Shown: positions 23,749 through 30,712 of the stretch, piece by piece
Position numbering within the stretch: position 1 is the first letter of the stretch
Layout of the letters: each line of letters starts with the position of its first letter
Source of the DNA: Streptomyces lonarensis
Lineage (GTDB): Bacteria > Actinomycetota > Actinomycetes > Streptomycetales > Streptomycetaceae
Length of the DNA stretch: 37,371 nt
Direction of reading: 5' to 3'
NCBI RefSeq assembly: GCF_012033735.1
Contig: NZ_JAAVJD010000027.1
Coordinates: 1 to 37,371, forward strand
Notes under the pieces: model-generated
The model's input: the letters and a program-made list of their open reading frames with translations, nothing else
Database searches by the model: none
Told to the model about the DNA's origin: nothing
Program-made: the position numbers and the translations under genes

Positions 23749-24723
23749 ATGGACCTGGAGCTACGCCACCTCAAGATCATCCGTGCGATTGACGAGGCCG
23801 GCAGCCTCACCCGGGCGGCCACCTCTCTCGGGCTGGCCCAGTCGGCACTCAGCGCCCAACTCAAACGCATCGAACGGGCGCTCGGCGGCGCGCTCTTCGA
23901 GCGCGGCAGGCACGGCGCGCAGCCCACGCCGCTCGGCGAGCTGGTGCTGGACCGGGCCCGGGTCCTCCTCCCCGCGATGCGGGAGCTCCAGGAGGAGGCC
24001 GTACGGTTCGCCAACACCCTGGAGGACCTGCCGCGGTTCCGCCTCGCGGGCACCCCGGGGCCGATGCTCGGCGGACTCGTGGACCAGCTGTCGCTGCTCC
24101 ACCCCCAGGCGGCGATATCGACCCTGACCAGTTGGTCGATCGAGGAGCTGAGCGAGCTGGTCGTCTCCGGACGGCTGGACTTCGCGCTCGCGGGCGCCTG
24201 CGGCGAGGCCACTCCCCCGGCCCCCGACCAGCTGACGTGGCAGACCGTGGGCCACGACCCGATCTTCGTGATGCTCTCCGAGCAGCACCCCCTGGCCGAC
24301 CGCCACGAGCTGGACCTGGCCGCCCTCTCGGGCGAGCAGTGGGTGGACGCCCCCGGTGACGGCTGCTTCGGGGACTGCTTCTCCACCGCGTGCGCACGCG
24401 CGGGCTTCACCCCGACCTCGGTCTACGAACTCGACACCACGGCCTGTGTCCATCTGGTGCAGGCGGGGCGGGCGGTGGCGCCGTGCAAGGCGATCTTCCC
24501 GCCGACGCCCGGCATCGTCACGCTGCCACTGGCGGGCAACCCGCTCTCCTGGCACCACCTGCTCGCCTGGCACCCCGCGTCGGCGGCTGCCGGCGCGGCG
24601 CCCGCGGTGCTCATCCGCGCACGTCAGGCCCATCGGGAGGCCGCGCGCCGCAATCCGCGGTACACCCAGTGGCTCGCGGCCAACGCCCACTTCGGCACCA
24701 CGCCCGACCGCCCCAACGCGTAG
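23749..24723 (+). CDS. LysR-family transcriptional regulator
   Basis: A 324-residue LysR regulator. The winged helix-turn-helix is at 1-60 (LRHLKIIRAIDEAGSLTRAA, then TSLGLAQSALSAQLKRIERALGGALFER). The substrate-binding domain runs from about 95 to 290. It has four cysteines clustered around 205-245 (DGCFGDCFSTACARAGF, DTTACVH), unusual for the family and possibly redox- or metal-responsive. The last 25 residues are a basic/Gln-Trp tail. The ATG lacks a ribosome site. It is followed on the same strand by the first S1E protease 117 bases downstream; control of that gene is possible but not shown. Confidence 0.9.
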   Translation: MDLELRHLKIIRAIDEAGSLTRAATSLGLAQSALSAQLKRIERALGGALFERGRHGAQPTPLGELVLDRARVLLPAMRELQEEAVRFANTLEDLPRFRLAGTPGPMLGGLVDQLSLLHPQAAISTLTSWSIEELSELVVSGRLDFALAGACGEATPPAPDQLTWQTVGHDPIFVMLSEQHPLADRHELDLAALSGEQWVDAPGDGCFGDCFSTACARAGFTPTSVYELDTTACVHLVQAGRAVAPCKAIFPPTPGIVTLPLAGNPLSWHHLLAWHPASAAAGAAPAVLIRARQAHREAARRNPRYTQWLAANAHFGTTPDRPNA

Positions 24724-24730
24724 CCGTCCA

Positions 24731-24839
24731 TGGCGCGTTCGCGCAATCCATCGCATGGCAAGAGGTATCGGTTGACAGGTACACACCCGATCACGCGGCT
24801 TCTACATTCTGGTCACCCTCACAACACAAGGAGAACAGA
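24731..24839 (+). promoter_or_regulatory. Upstream region of protease 1, shared with protease 2
   Basis: This region aligns without gaps over its first 80 bases to 26441-26520. Shared parts include AATCCATCGCAT, a direct repeat AGGTAT/AGGTAC (24763-24768 and 24777-24782), TTGACA (24772-24777) and a -10-like TACATT (24801-24806). TTGACA to TACATT is 23 bases, too long for a standard promoter, so an activator or another -35 is likely. AAGGAG precedes the ATG. Confidence 0.5.
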
Positions 24840-26006
24840 ATGCGCCTCAAGGGACGTACTGTTGCCATCGGTTCGGCGCTGGCGGCCTCCGCCCTGGCTC
24901 TGAGCCTGGTGCCGGCCAACGCCTCCTCCGAACTCCCCTCCGCCGAGACCGCCAAGGCGGACGCCCTCGTCGAGCAGCTGCCCGCCGGCATGGTCGACGC
25001 GATGGAGCGTGACCTCGGCGTGCCCGCCGGCGAGGTCGGCAACCAGCTCGTCGCCGAGCACGAGGCCGCCGTCCTGGAGGAGTCCCTCAGCGAGGACCTC
25101 TCCGGCTACGCGGGCTCCTGGATCGTCGAGGGCACCACCGAGCACGTGGTCGCCACGACCGACCGCGCCGAGGCAGCCGAGATCGCCGCGGCGGGCGCCA
25201 CCGCCACGGTGGTCGAGCACAGCCTCGCCGAGCTGGAGGCCGTCAAGGAGATCCTCGACGAGGCTGCCACCGCCAACCCGGCGGACGCCGCTCCGGTCTG
25301 GTACGTGGACGTCACCACCAACGAGGTCGTGGTCCTCGCCTCGGACGTCCCCGCCGCCGAGGCGTTCGTCGCGGCCAGCGGCGCCGACGCCTCCACCGTC
25401 CGCGTCGAGCGCTCGAACGAGTCCCCCCAGCCCTTCTACGACCTGGTCGGCGGTGACGCCTACTACATCGGCGGCGGCCGCTGCTCCATCGGCTTCTCCG
25501 TCCGCCAGGGTTCCACCCCCGGCTTCGTGACCGCCGGCCACTGCGGCAGCGTCGGCAACGCCACCACCGGCTTCAACCGCGTCAGCCAGGGCACCTTCCG
25601 CGGCTCCTGGTTCCCCGGCCGCGACATGGCCTGGGTCGCGGTGAACAGCAACTGGACGCCCACCTCCCTGGTCCGCAACTCCGGCTCGGGCGTGCGCGTC
25701 ACCGGCTCGACCCAGGCGACCGTCGGCTCCTCCATCTGCCGCTCCGGCTCCACCACCGGCTGGCGCTGCGGCACCATCCAGCAGCACAACACCTCCGTCA
25801 CCTACCCGCAGGGCACCATCACCGGTGTGACCCGCACCTCCGCCTGCGCCCAGCCCGGTGACTCCGGCGGCTCCTTCGTCTCCGGCACCCAGGCCCAGGG
25901 CGTGACCTCCGGCGGCTCCGGCAACTGCACCTTCGGTGGCACCACCTTCCACCAGCCGGTCAACCCGATCCTGTCCCAGTACGGCCTGACCCTCGTCCGG
26001 AGCTGA
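24840..26006 (+). CDS. Secreted S1E serine protease (alpha-lytic/streptogrisin type), paralog 1
   Basis: A 388-residue pre-pro-protease. A signal peptide of about 28 residues ends ANA. A long alpha-lytic-type propeptide (about 30-200) folds the enzyme and should be removed autocatalytically. The mature domain of about 188 residues starts near YDLVGGDAYY (200-209). Catalytic triad: H234 (TAGHCG), D262 (GRDMAW) and S342 (PGDSGGS). Six cysteines pair as expected (C215-C235, C300-C310, C336-C363). It closely resembles the Nocardiopsis proteases of family S1E, which have a chymotrypsin-like preference for large hydrophobic residues. Nutritional protein degradation outside the cell is the likely role. 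Start codon has AAGGAGA upstream. Confidence 0.93.
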   Translation: MRLKGRTVAIGSALAASALALSLVPANASSELPSAETAKADALVEQLPAGMVDAMERDLGVPAGEVGNQLVAEHEAAVLEESLSEDLSGYAGSWIVEGTTEHVVATTDRAEAAEIAAAGATATVVEHSLAELEAVKEILDEAATANPADAAPVWYVDVTTNEVVVLASDVPAAEAFVAASGADASTVRVERSNESPQPFYDLVGGDAYYIGGGRCSIGFSVRQGSTPGFVTAGHCGSVGNATTGFNRVSQGTFRGSWFPGRDMAWVAVNSNWTPTSLVRNSGSGVRVTGSTQATVGSSICRSGSTTGWRCGTIQQHNTSVTYPQGTITGVTRTSACAQPGDSGGSFVSGTQAQGVTSGGSGNCTFGGTTFHQPVNPILSQYGLTLVRS

Positions 26007-26042
26007 CCCGAGGCGGCCCGGCCGCCCCGCCCGCTCCGCACC

Positions 26043-26079
26043 GACGGCCCGTCCCGCGCACCGCGCGGGGCGGGCCGTC
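26043..26079 (+). terminator. Terminator of protease 1
   Basis: A 17-bp stem (26043-26059 with 26063-26079), perfect apart from one G-U pair, with a 3-base loop, 36 bases after the stop. A second hairpin with an 8-bp stem follows at 26114-26121/26138-26145. Confidence 0.8.
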
Positions 26080-26145
26080 CGCATGCGATGCGGCGGCCGC
26101 AGAACCGCCCGACACGCCCCGCCCCGGCCGCACCGGACGGGGCGT

Positions 26146-26440
26146 CACTCCGGGGCTGCCCCGAATCCGGCCACAACAGAGCGCGAACCATCTCCGTGCG
26201 CGAAAGATGAGCGACGGCGCACAGAGGGGCGCATCCGCCAGTTGTGTGCGCCAGGCCACATCCGCGCACCGCCCCGACCACCGACGACAGGTAACGAAAC
26301 GACAACGGCGGCGCAGCGCGGTCACGTTGTGCATGCAACGTGCAACTCGTGAAACTACCCTCACAACCCCCCGGAAGGCCCGTCGGCCGAACTGACGCGA
26401 CATCAGCGCACGACCGTGACCTGCAACGTTGCCCGGCCAG
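26146..26440 (+). other. Lower-GC regulatory spacer with CAACGT palindromes
   Basis: This 295-base stretch is less GC-rich than its surroundings and has no protein-like ORF. It contains the inverted repeat CACGTTG (26323-26329), 6 bases, CAACGTG (26336-26342), and the perfect palindrome GCAACGTTGC (26423-26432) 80 bases later. The latter has the CG-centred form of LacI-type operators. They lie upstream of protease 2 only; protease 1 has no copy. Confidence 0.45.
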
Positions 26441-26555
26441 TGGCACGTTCGGGCAATCCATCGCATCACAAGAGGTATTCCTTGGCAGGTACACACCCCA
26501 TCACCCGGCGGCTACGTTCTGTCTACCCCCACAAGGCAAGTGCAAGGAGAACTGC
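26441..26555 (+). promoter_or_regulatory. Upstream region of protease 2, duplicated from protease 1
   Basis: This region matches 24731-24810. Conserved parts are GGCAATCCATCGCAT-like sequence, AGGTAT/AGGTAC (26473-26478, 26487-26492), TTGGCA (26482-26487) and TACGTT (26513-26518). The TTGACA of copy 1 has become TTGGCA. CAAGGAG precedes the ATG. Confidence 0.5.
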
Positions 26556-27704
26556 ATGCGTCACACAGGCCGTAACGCCATCGGCGCCGCGATAGCCGCC
26601 TCCGCGCTCGCGTTCGCTCTGGTCCCCAGCCAGGCCTCCGCGAACGACACCATGACCGAGCGGGCCGAGGCAGCAGTCGCCGACCTTCCCGCCGGTGTGC
26701 TCGACGCCATGGAGCGCGACCTGGGCCTGAGCGAGCAGGAGGCCGGCCTCCAGCTGGTGGCGGAGCACGACGCCTCCCTGCTCGGCGAGACCCTCTCCGC
26801 CGACCTCGACGCCTTCGCGGGCTCCTGGCTCACGGAGGGCACGGAGCTGGTGGTGGCCACCACCAGCGAGGCCGAGGCCGCCGAGATCACCGAGGCCGGT
26901 GCCACGGCCGAGGTCGTCGACCACACGCTGGCCGAGCTGGACAGCGTCAAGGACGCCCTCGACCAGGCCGCCGAGTCCTACGACACCACCGACGCGCCGG
27001 TCTGGTACGTCGACGTCACGACCAACGGCGTCGTCCTGCTGACCTCCGACGTCACCGAGGCCGAGGGCTTCGTCGAGGCCGCCGGGGTGAACGCCGCCGC
27101 GGTCGACATCCAGACCTCCGACGAGCAGCCCCAGGCCTTCTACGACCTCGTCGGCGGCGACGCCTACTACATGGGCGGCGGACGCTGCTCGGTCGGCTTC
27201 TCCGTGACCCAGGGCTCGACCCCGGGCTTCGCGACCGCCGGCCACTGCGGCACCGTCGGCACCAGCACCACGGGCTACAACCAGGCCGCGCAGGGCACCT
27301 TCGAGGAGTCCTCGTTCCCCGGTGACGACATGGCCTGGGTGTCGGTCAACAGCGACTGGAACACCACCCCGACCGTGAACGAGGGCGAGGTCACGGTCTC
27401 CGGCTCCACCGAGGCCGCTGTCGGTGCCTCCGTCTGCCGCTCCGGCTCCACGACCGGCTGGCACTGCGGCACCATCCAGCAGCACAACACCTCGGTGACC
27501 TACCCGGAAGGCACCATCACCGGTGTCACCCGCACCTCGGTCTGCGCCGAGCCCGGTGACTCCGGCGGCTCCTACATCTCCGGCAGCCAGGCCCAGGGCG
27601 TGACCTCCGGCGGCTCCGGCAACTGCACCTCCGGTGGCACCACCTACCACCAGCCCATCAACCCGCTGCTCTCGGCCTACGGCCTGGACCTGGTGACCGG
27701 CTGA
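26556..27704 (+). CDS. Secreted S1E serine protease (alpha-lytic/streptogrisin type), paralog 2
   Basis: A 382-residue pre-pro-protease, paralogous along its whole length to the gene at 24840. The signal peptide ends ASA near residue 29. The propeptide spans about 30-196, and the mature domain of about 186 residues starts near DLVGGDAYYMG (197). Triad: H230, D258 (GDDMAW) and S336 (PGDSGGS). The same three disulfides are present. The propeptide has diverged most, and the mature surface is more acidic (EESSFPGDD, NEGEVTVSGSTEA). This suggests adaptation to another pH or salt range rather than a new specificity. Start codon has CAAGGAGA upstream. Confidence 0.93.
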   Translation: MRHTGRNAIGAAIAASALAFALVPSQASANDTMTERAEAAVADLPAGVLDAMERDLGLSEQEAGLQLVAEHDASLLGETLSADLDAFAGSWLTEGTELVVATTSEAEAAEITEAGATAEVVDHTLAELDSVKDALDQAAESYDTTDAPVWYVDVTTNGVVLLTSDVTEAEGFVEAAGVNAAAVDIQTSDEQPQAFYDLVGGDAYYMGGGRCSVGFSVTQGSTPGFATAGHCGTVGTSTTGYNQAAQGTFEESSFPGDDMAWVSVNSDWNTTPTVNEGEVTVSGSTEAAVGASVCRSGSTTGWHCGTIQQHNTSVTYPEGTITGVTRTSVCAEPGDSGGSYISGSQAQGVTSGGSGNCTSGGTTYHQPINPLLSAYGLDLVTG

Positions 27705-27766
27705 CGGTGAGCACCACCCCCGCGTGACGCGCACCCATCCCCCACAACGCGCGTGACGCACCCCGC

Positions 27767-27804
27767 GGAGGGCCCGCACGATCCCCGGATCGTGCGGGCC
27801 CTCC
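27767..27804 (+). terminator. Terminator of protease 2
   Basis: A 17-bp perfect stem (27767-27783 with 27788-27804) with a CCCG loop. Confidence 0.85.
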
Positions 27805-27934
27805 CGCACGCCCGGGCATCCTCGGCGCCCGGCGCCGGCAGAGCCTCCCCGCCCGGCCCTCTCGGATGGCGGACCCCCGTTGCCCCGGGGTCGGCGGCCG
27901 GAGCACGCTGGGGTCGCCGCCGAGAGGAGACGCC

Positions 27935-28759
27935 ATGCCCGACGCCGTCTACACGCACGGACACCAGGAAGCGGTGCTCCGCTCGCACCGCCGCCGCACG
28001 GCCGAGGACTCCGCCGGCTATCTGCTGCCCAGGCTGCGCCCCGGACTCTCCCTGCTGGACGTGGGATGCGGGCCGGGCACCATCACCGCCGGGCTCGCCC
28101 GCGCGGTGGCACCCGGTCCGGTCACGGCGCTGGACAGCGCGCCCGGGGTCCTCGACGACGCCCGGGCCGCCTGCGAGGCAGCCGGTGCCGGGAACGTCAC
28201 CTTCACCGTCGGCGACGTGACCGCGCTCGACCTGCCCGACGGGGGCGCGGCGGAGGGGGCGCCCGGCTTCGACGTGGTCCACGCCCACCAGGTGCTCCAG
28301 CACCTCGGCGACCCGGTCGCGGCCCTGCGCGAGATGCGCCGGGTCAGCCGGCCGGGCGGGACGGTGGCGGCGCGCGACGCGGACTACGCGGCGATGACCT
28401 GGTGGCCCCGACCGCCGGGCATGGACCTCTGGCTCCGCGTCTACCGCCAGGTGGCGCGCGGCAACGGCGGCGAGCCCGACGCCGGCCGGCGCCTGCTCTC
28501 CTGGGCCCGCGCCGCCGGGTTCTCCGAGGTGGTGCCCTCGGCCTCGACCTGGTGCTTCGCCACCCCGCTGGAACGCCAGTGGTGGGGCGGGCTCTGGGCG
28601 GACCGCACCCTGGCGCCGGCCTACGTGCGGATGGCCGTGGCCGGCGGGCACGCCGACACGGCGGAGCTCGCCGAGGCGGCGGACGGCTGGCGGGAGTGGG
28701 CCGCGGCGGAGGACGGCTGGTTCGCCGTGGTGCACGGCGAGGTCCTCTGCCGGCGGTGA
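27935..28759 (+). CDS. Class I SAM-dependent methyltransferase (UbiE/type 11)
   Basis: A 274-residue methyltransferase. SAM motif I is LLDVGCGPGTITAGLA (43-58), motif II lies around VTALDSAPGVLDDAR, and the post-motif FDVVHAHQVLQHLGDPVAAL and EMRRVSRPGGTVAARD follow. A Trp/Arg-rich C-terminal cap covers the acceptor site. The ATG at 27935 follows GAGAGGAG; an in-frame ATG at 27866 lies in the terminator-proximal leader and has no family match. Such enzymes methylate quinone precursors or small secondary metabolites. No neighbour indicates the acceptor. A monocistronic unit ending in a bidirectional hairpin. Confidence 0.87.
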   Translation: MPDAVYTHGHQEAVLRSHRRRTAEDSAGYLLPRLRPGLSLLDVGCGPGTITAGLARAVAPGPVTALDSAPGVLDDARAACEAAGAGNVTFTVGDVTALDLPDGGAAEGAPGFDVVHAHQVLQHLGDPVAALREMRRVSRPGGTVAARDADYAAMTWWPRPPGMDLWLRVYRQVARGNGGEPDAGRRLLSWARAAGFSEVVPSASTWCFATPLERQWWGGLWADRTLAPAYVRMAVAGGHADTAELAEAADGWREWAAAEDGWFAVVHGEVLCRR

Positions 28760-28784
28760 GGCCGACCGCGCCCCGCGGGCCTCA
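28757..28784. terminator. Bidirectional terminator containing both stop codons
   Basis: TGAGGCC (28757-28763) pairs with GGCCTCA (28778-28784), and CGCG/CGCG forms an inner stem (28767-28770, 28774-28777). The two ends are the stop codons of the convergent methyltransferase and LapA-like genes. Confidence 0.65.
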
Positions 28785-29036
28785 GCGGGCCCGCCTCCCC
28801 CGAGTGGGTCGGCGGCGCCCCAGGTAGAAGCCGCCGGCGACGCCCAGGACCAGCGCGGTCAGCAGCGCGGCCCACAGCGGCATGGTCACCTCCGGCACCA
28901 GCAGCCGGATACGGGTCTGCCGGGTGTTCTCGAAGACGAAGACGAGGGTCAGTACGGCGGCGATCGCGAAGACGACACGGCCGGGGGTGAGGAACTCCCG
29001 CAGCCGCCCGCCGCGTCCTGCGGGTTCGGCATCCAT
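28782..29036 (-). CDS. LapA-like small membrane protein (DUF1049)
   Basis: An 84-residue protein with two predicted membrane helices, at about 22-40 (VVFAIAAVLTLVFVFENTRQ) and 55-75 (WAALLTALVLGVAGGFYLGR). FVFENTRQTRIRLLVPEVTMP between them is the signature of the LapA/DUF1049 family, followed by a basic tail. The ATG at 29036 has GGAG close upstream; an upstream in-frame ATG at 29060 would overlap the big hairpin region and lacks support. LapA (YciS) acts with LapB in lipopolysaccharide assembly in enterobacteria. This organism makes no LPS, so here the role is unknown, perhaps in membrane protein quality control. Confidence 0.75.
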   Translation of the reverse strand: MDAEPAGRGGRLREFLTPGRVVFAIAAVLTLVFVFENTRQTRIRLLVPEVTMPLWAALLTALVLGVAGGFYLGRRRPTRGRRAR

Positions 29037-29070
29037 GGCTCCAGCATGCGGCCGGGGCACCGCCGTCGCA

Positions 29071-29140
29071 CGCGCAGCCGTTCCGCGCAGCCGTTCCGCG
29101 CCCGGTCGGGCGCGGAACGGCTGCGCGGAACGGCTGCGCG
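29071..29140. terminator. 33-bp perfect hairpin built of tandem 13-base units
   Basis: The arms 29071-29103 and 29108-29140 are exact reverse complements around a 4-base loop. Each arm contains two tandem copies of a 13-base unit (CGCGCAGCCGTTC and its complement). It begins 12 bases past the CBS gene stop on the minus strand, so it should terminate that gene before the LapA-like gene. Confidence 0.85.
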
Positions 29141-29152
29141 GGAGGGCGGCTC

Positions 29153-29581
29153 CTAGCGGGAGACGCCCGCGTAGACCCGCTCGACGAACCCGGCGATCTG
29201 CTCCTCGCTCAGGTGGCGGGCGAGATCGGCCTCACTGATCATCCCGACCAGCCGCTTGTCGCCGTCGACCACCGGCAGCCGCCGGATGCGGTGGCCCTCC
29301 ATCTCGTCCAGGACGTCGGAGACGTCGGCGTCGGACGGTATCCAGCGCGGGGTGCCCTCGCACAGCTCCCCGGCGGTGACGCGGGACGGGTCGTGCCCCG
29401 CCGCGACGCACTTCAGCACGATGTCGCGGTCGGTGAGGATGCCGCACATCCGCTCGTTGCTGTCACTGACGGGAAGCGCCCCGACGTCCATCTCACGCAT
29501 CAGCTGCGCCGCGCGGTCCAGGGTCTCGGTGGCGGGCAGCCACTGGGCGCCCGGGTGCATGATGTCGGCGGCGGTGGTCAT
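29153..29581 (-). CDS. CBS-domain pair protein
   Basis: A 142-residue protein made of two CBS domains forming one Bateman module. The first is about residues 5-60 (VGALPVSDSNERMCGILTDR, then DIVLKCVAAG), the second about 75-130 (IRRLPVVDGDKRLVGMISEA). The ATG at 29581 follows AGGAGG. CBS pairs bind adenosine nucleotides and sense energy state. Stand-alone copies of this size (hypoxic response protein 1-like) are common in actinobacteria as stress proteins. No effector domain is attached. Separated from the upstream carboxypeptidase gene by a nested hairpin. Confidence 0.9.
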   Translation of the reverse strand: MTTAADIMHPGAQWLPATETLDRAAQLMREMDVGALPVSDSNERMCGILTDRDIVLKCVAAGHDPSRVTAGELCEGTPRWIPSDADVSDVLDEMEGHRIRRLPVVDGDKRLVGMISEADLARHLSEEQIAGFVERVYAGVSR

Positions 29582-29630
29582 CACTGGCCTCCTGCGGGGT
29601 GTGACGGGCCGGGGACGGGCAAGCGGTCGC

Positions 29631-29686
29631 GGGCGCGTCCACCGGGGGTACGCGTCGGTGCGTACCCCTTCCAGGGGAACGCGCCC
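29631..29686 (-). terminator. Nested inverted repeats after the LD-carboxypeptidase gene
   Basis: An inner 9-bp stem (29645-29653 with 29660-29668) sits inside an outer 8-bp stem (29631-29638 with 29679-29686), just beyond the LD-carboxypeptidase stop. Confidence 0.6.
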
Positions 29687-29722
29687 GGCCGGTCCCCGCC
29701 ACCGCGCGCGCTCTCGGCACGC

Positions 29723-30712
29723 TCAGTCGAGCACCGCCGAGGTGTAGCGGAGGGTGGCCGCGTCCGCGTCGAGCACCGCGGGGCGGCCCAGCCCCAGGGT
29801 CAGCGGGTCCGGGCAGTGTCCGAAGCCCAGCTCCTCCACCATCGGCACGCCCAGCGGTCCCAGGCGGTCGAGCAGAACGGTGCGGATGCGGTCGTAGGGC
29901 TCACTGTCCTGCCACGACCCCAGCACGATCCCGGCGACGCCGTCCAGCCAACCCGCGTTCAGTAGCTGGCTCAGGCAGCGGTCGAGTCGGTACGCCCGTT
30001 CGCCGACGTCCTCCAGGAGCAGGATGCCGCCTGCGGCGGAGTGCCGGGAGGTCGGGCTGCCGAGGTTGTCCGCGAGGAGGCTCGCACAGCCGCCGAGGGT
30101 GACGCCCTGGGCCCGCCCCGGCACCAGCGTCGCCGCGCGCGGACCCGTCAGTGTCGTCACGGACTCCGGCTCGAACAGGGTCCGGCGCAGGTGCTCCTGG
30201 GCTGCCGCGTCCCGGGCGAATCCCTCGGTGGCGGGCATCGGGCCGTGGACGGTCGCCAGGTGCAGCCGGGACGCGAACGCCTCGTGCAGCACGGTGATGT
30301 CGCTGTATCCGAGCAGGATCTTCGGTCCGGCGGCCCGCATCGCGGACCAGTCGAGCAGGCCGGTCAGCCGGTGGGCGCCGTACCCGCCACGGGCGCAGAT
30401 CACGGCCGCGACGTCCGGGTCGCACCAGGCCGCCTGGAGATCCCGGGCGCGGTCCTCGTCCCGCCCGGCGAGGTAGTCGAGTTCGGGGTGCACGTCGAGG
30501 ACGTGGTCGCCGACCACGACCTCCAGCCCCCAGCCGCGGAGCACGGCCAGCCCGGCCTCCAGCATCTCCCGCTCCACGGGCGAACTGGTCGCCACGACGG
30601 CCACCTTGTCACCGGGCCGCAGCCGGGAGGGGCGGTTGAGCGCCGGTACGGGCGCCACCGAGGCGTGCGAGGCCCCGTGGGCCGCGGCGGGGGTGGGGAA
30701 GTGGCGGTTCAT
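29723..30712 (-). CDS. S66 family LD-carboxypeptidase
   Basis: A 329-residue S66 peptidase. The Ser-Glu-His triad of the family is complete: S137 in LLGYSDIT, E234 in ILLLEDVGERAYR and H299 in LGFGHCPDP. ICARGGYGAHRL (105-116) is the conserved glycine loop. S66 enzymes remove the C-terminal D-Ala from tetrapeptides in peptidoglycan recycling, or cleave microcin C-type peptides (MccF). No secretion signal is clear; the first 28 residues are Ala/His/Pro-rich. The ATG overlaps the S9 peptidase stop (ATGA), so the two enzymes are co-translated. Confidence 0.92.
   Translation of the reverse strand: MNRHFPTPAAAHGASHASVAPVPALNRPSRLRPGDKVAVVATSSPVEREMLEAGLAVLRGWGLEVVVGDHVLDVHPELDYLAGRDEDRARDLQAAWCDPDVAAVICARGGYGAHRLTGLLDWSAMRAAGPKILLGYSDITVLHEAFASRLHLATVHGPMPATEGFARDAAAQEHLRRTLFEPESVTTLTGPRAATLVPGRAQGVTLGGCASLLADNLGSPTSRHSAAGGILLLEDVGERAYRLDRCLSQLLNAGWLDGVAGIVLGSWQDSEPYDRIRTVLLDRLGPLGVPMVEELGFGHCPDPLTLGLGRPAVLDADAATLRYTSAVLD

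Noticed and set aside
27735..27760. A further CCATCC near protease 2
   Set aside because: No CGAAT element lies 15 bases downstream, and it is inside a terminator-proximal spacer.
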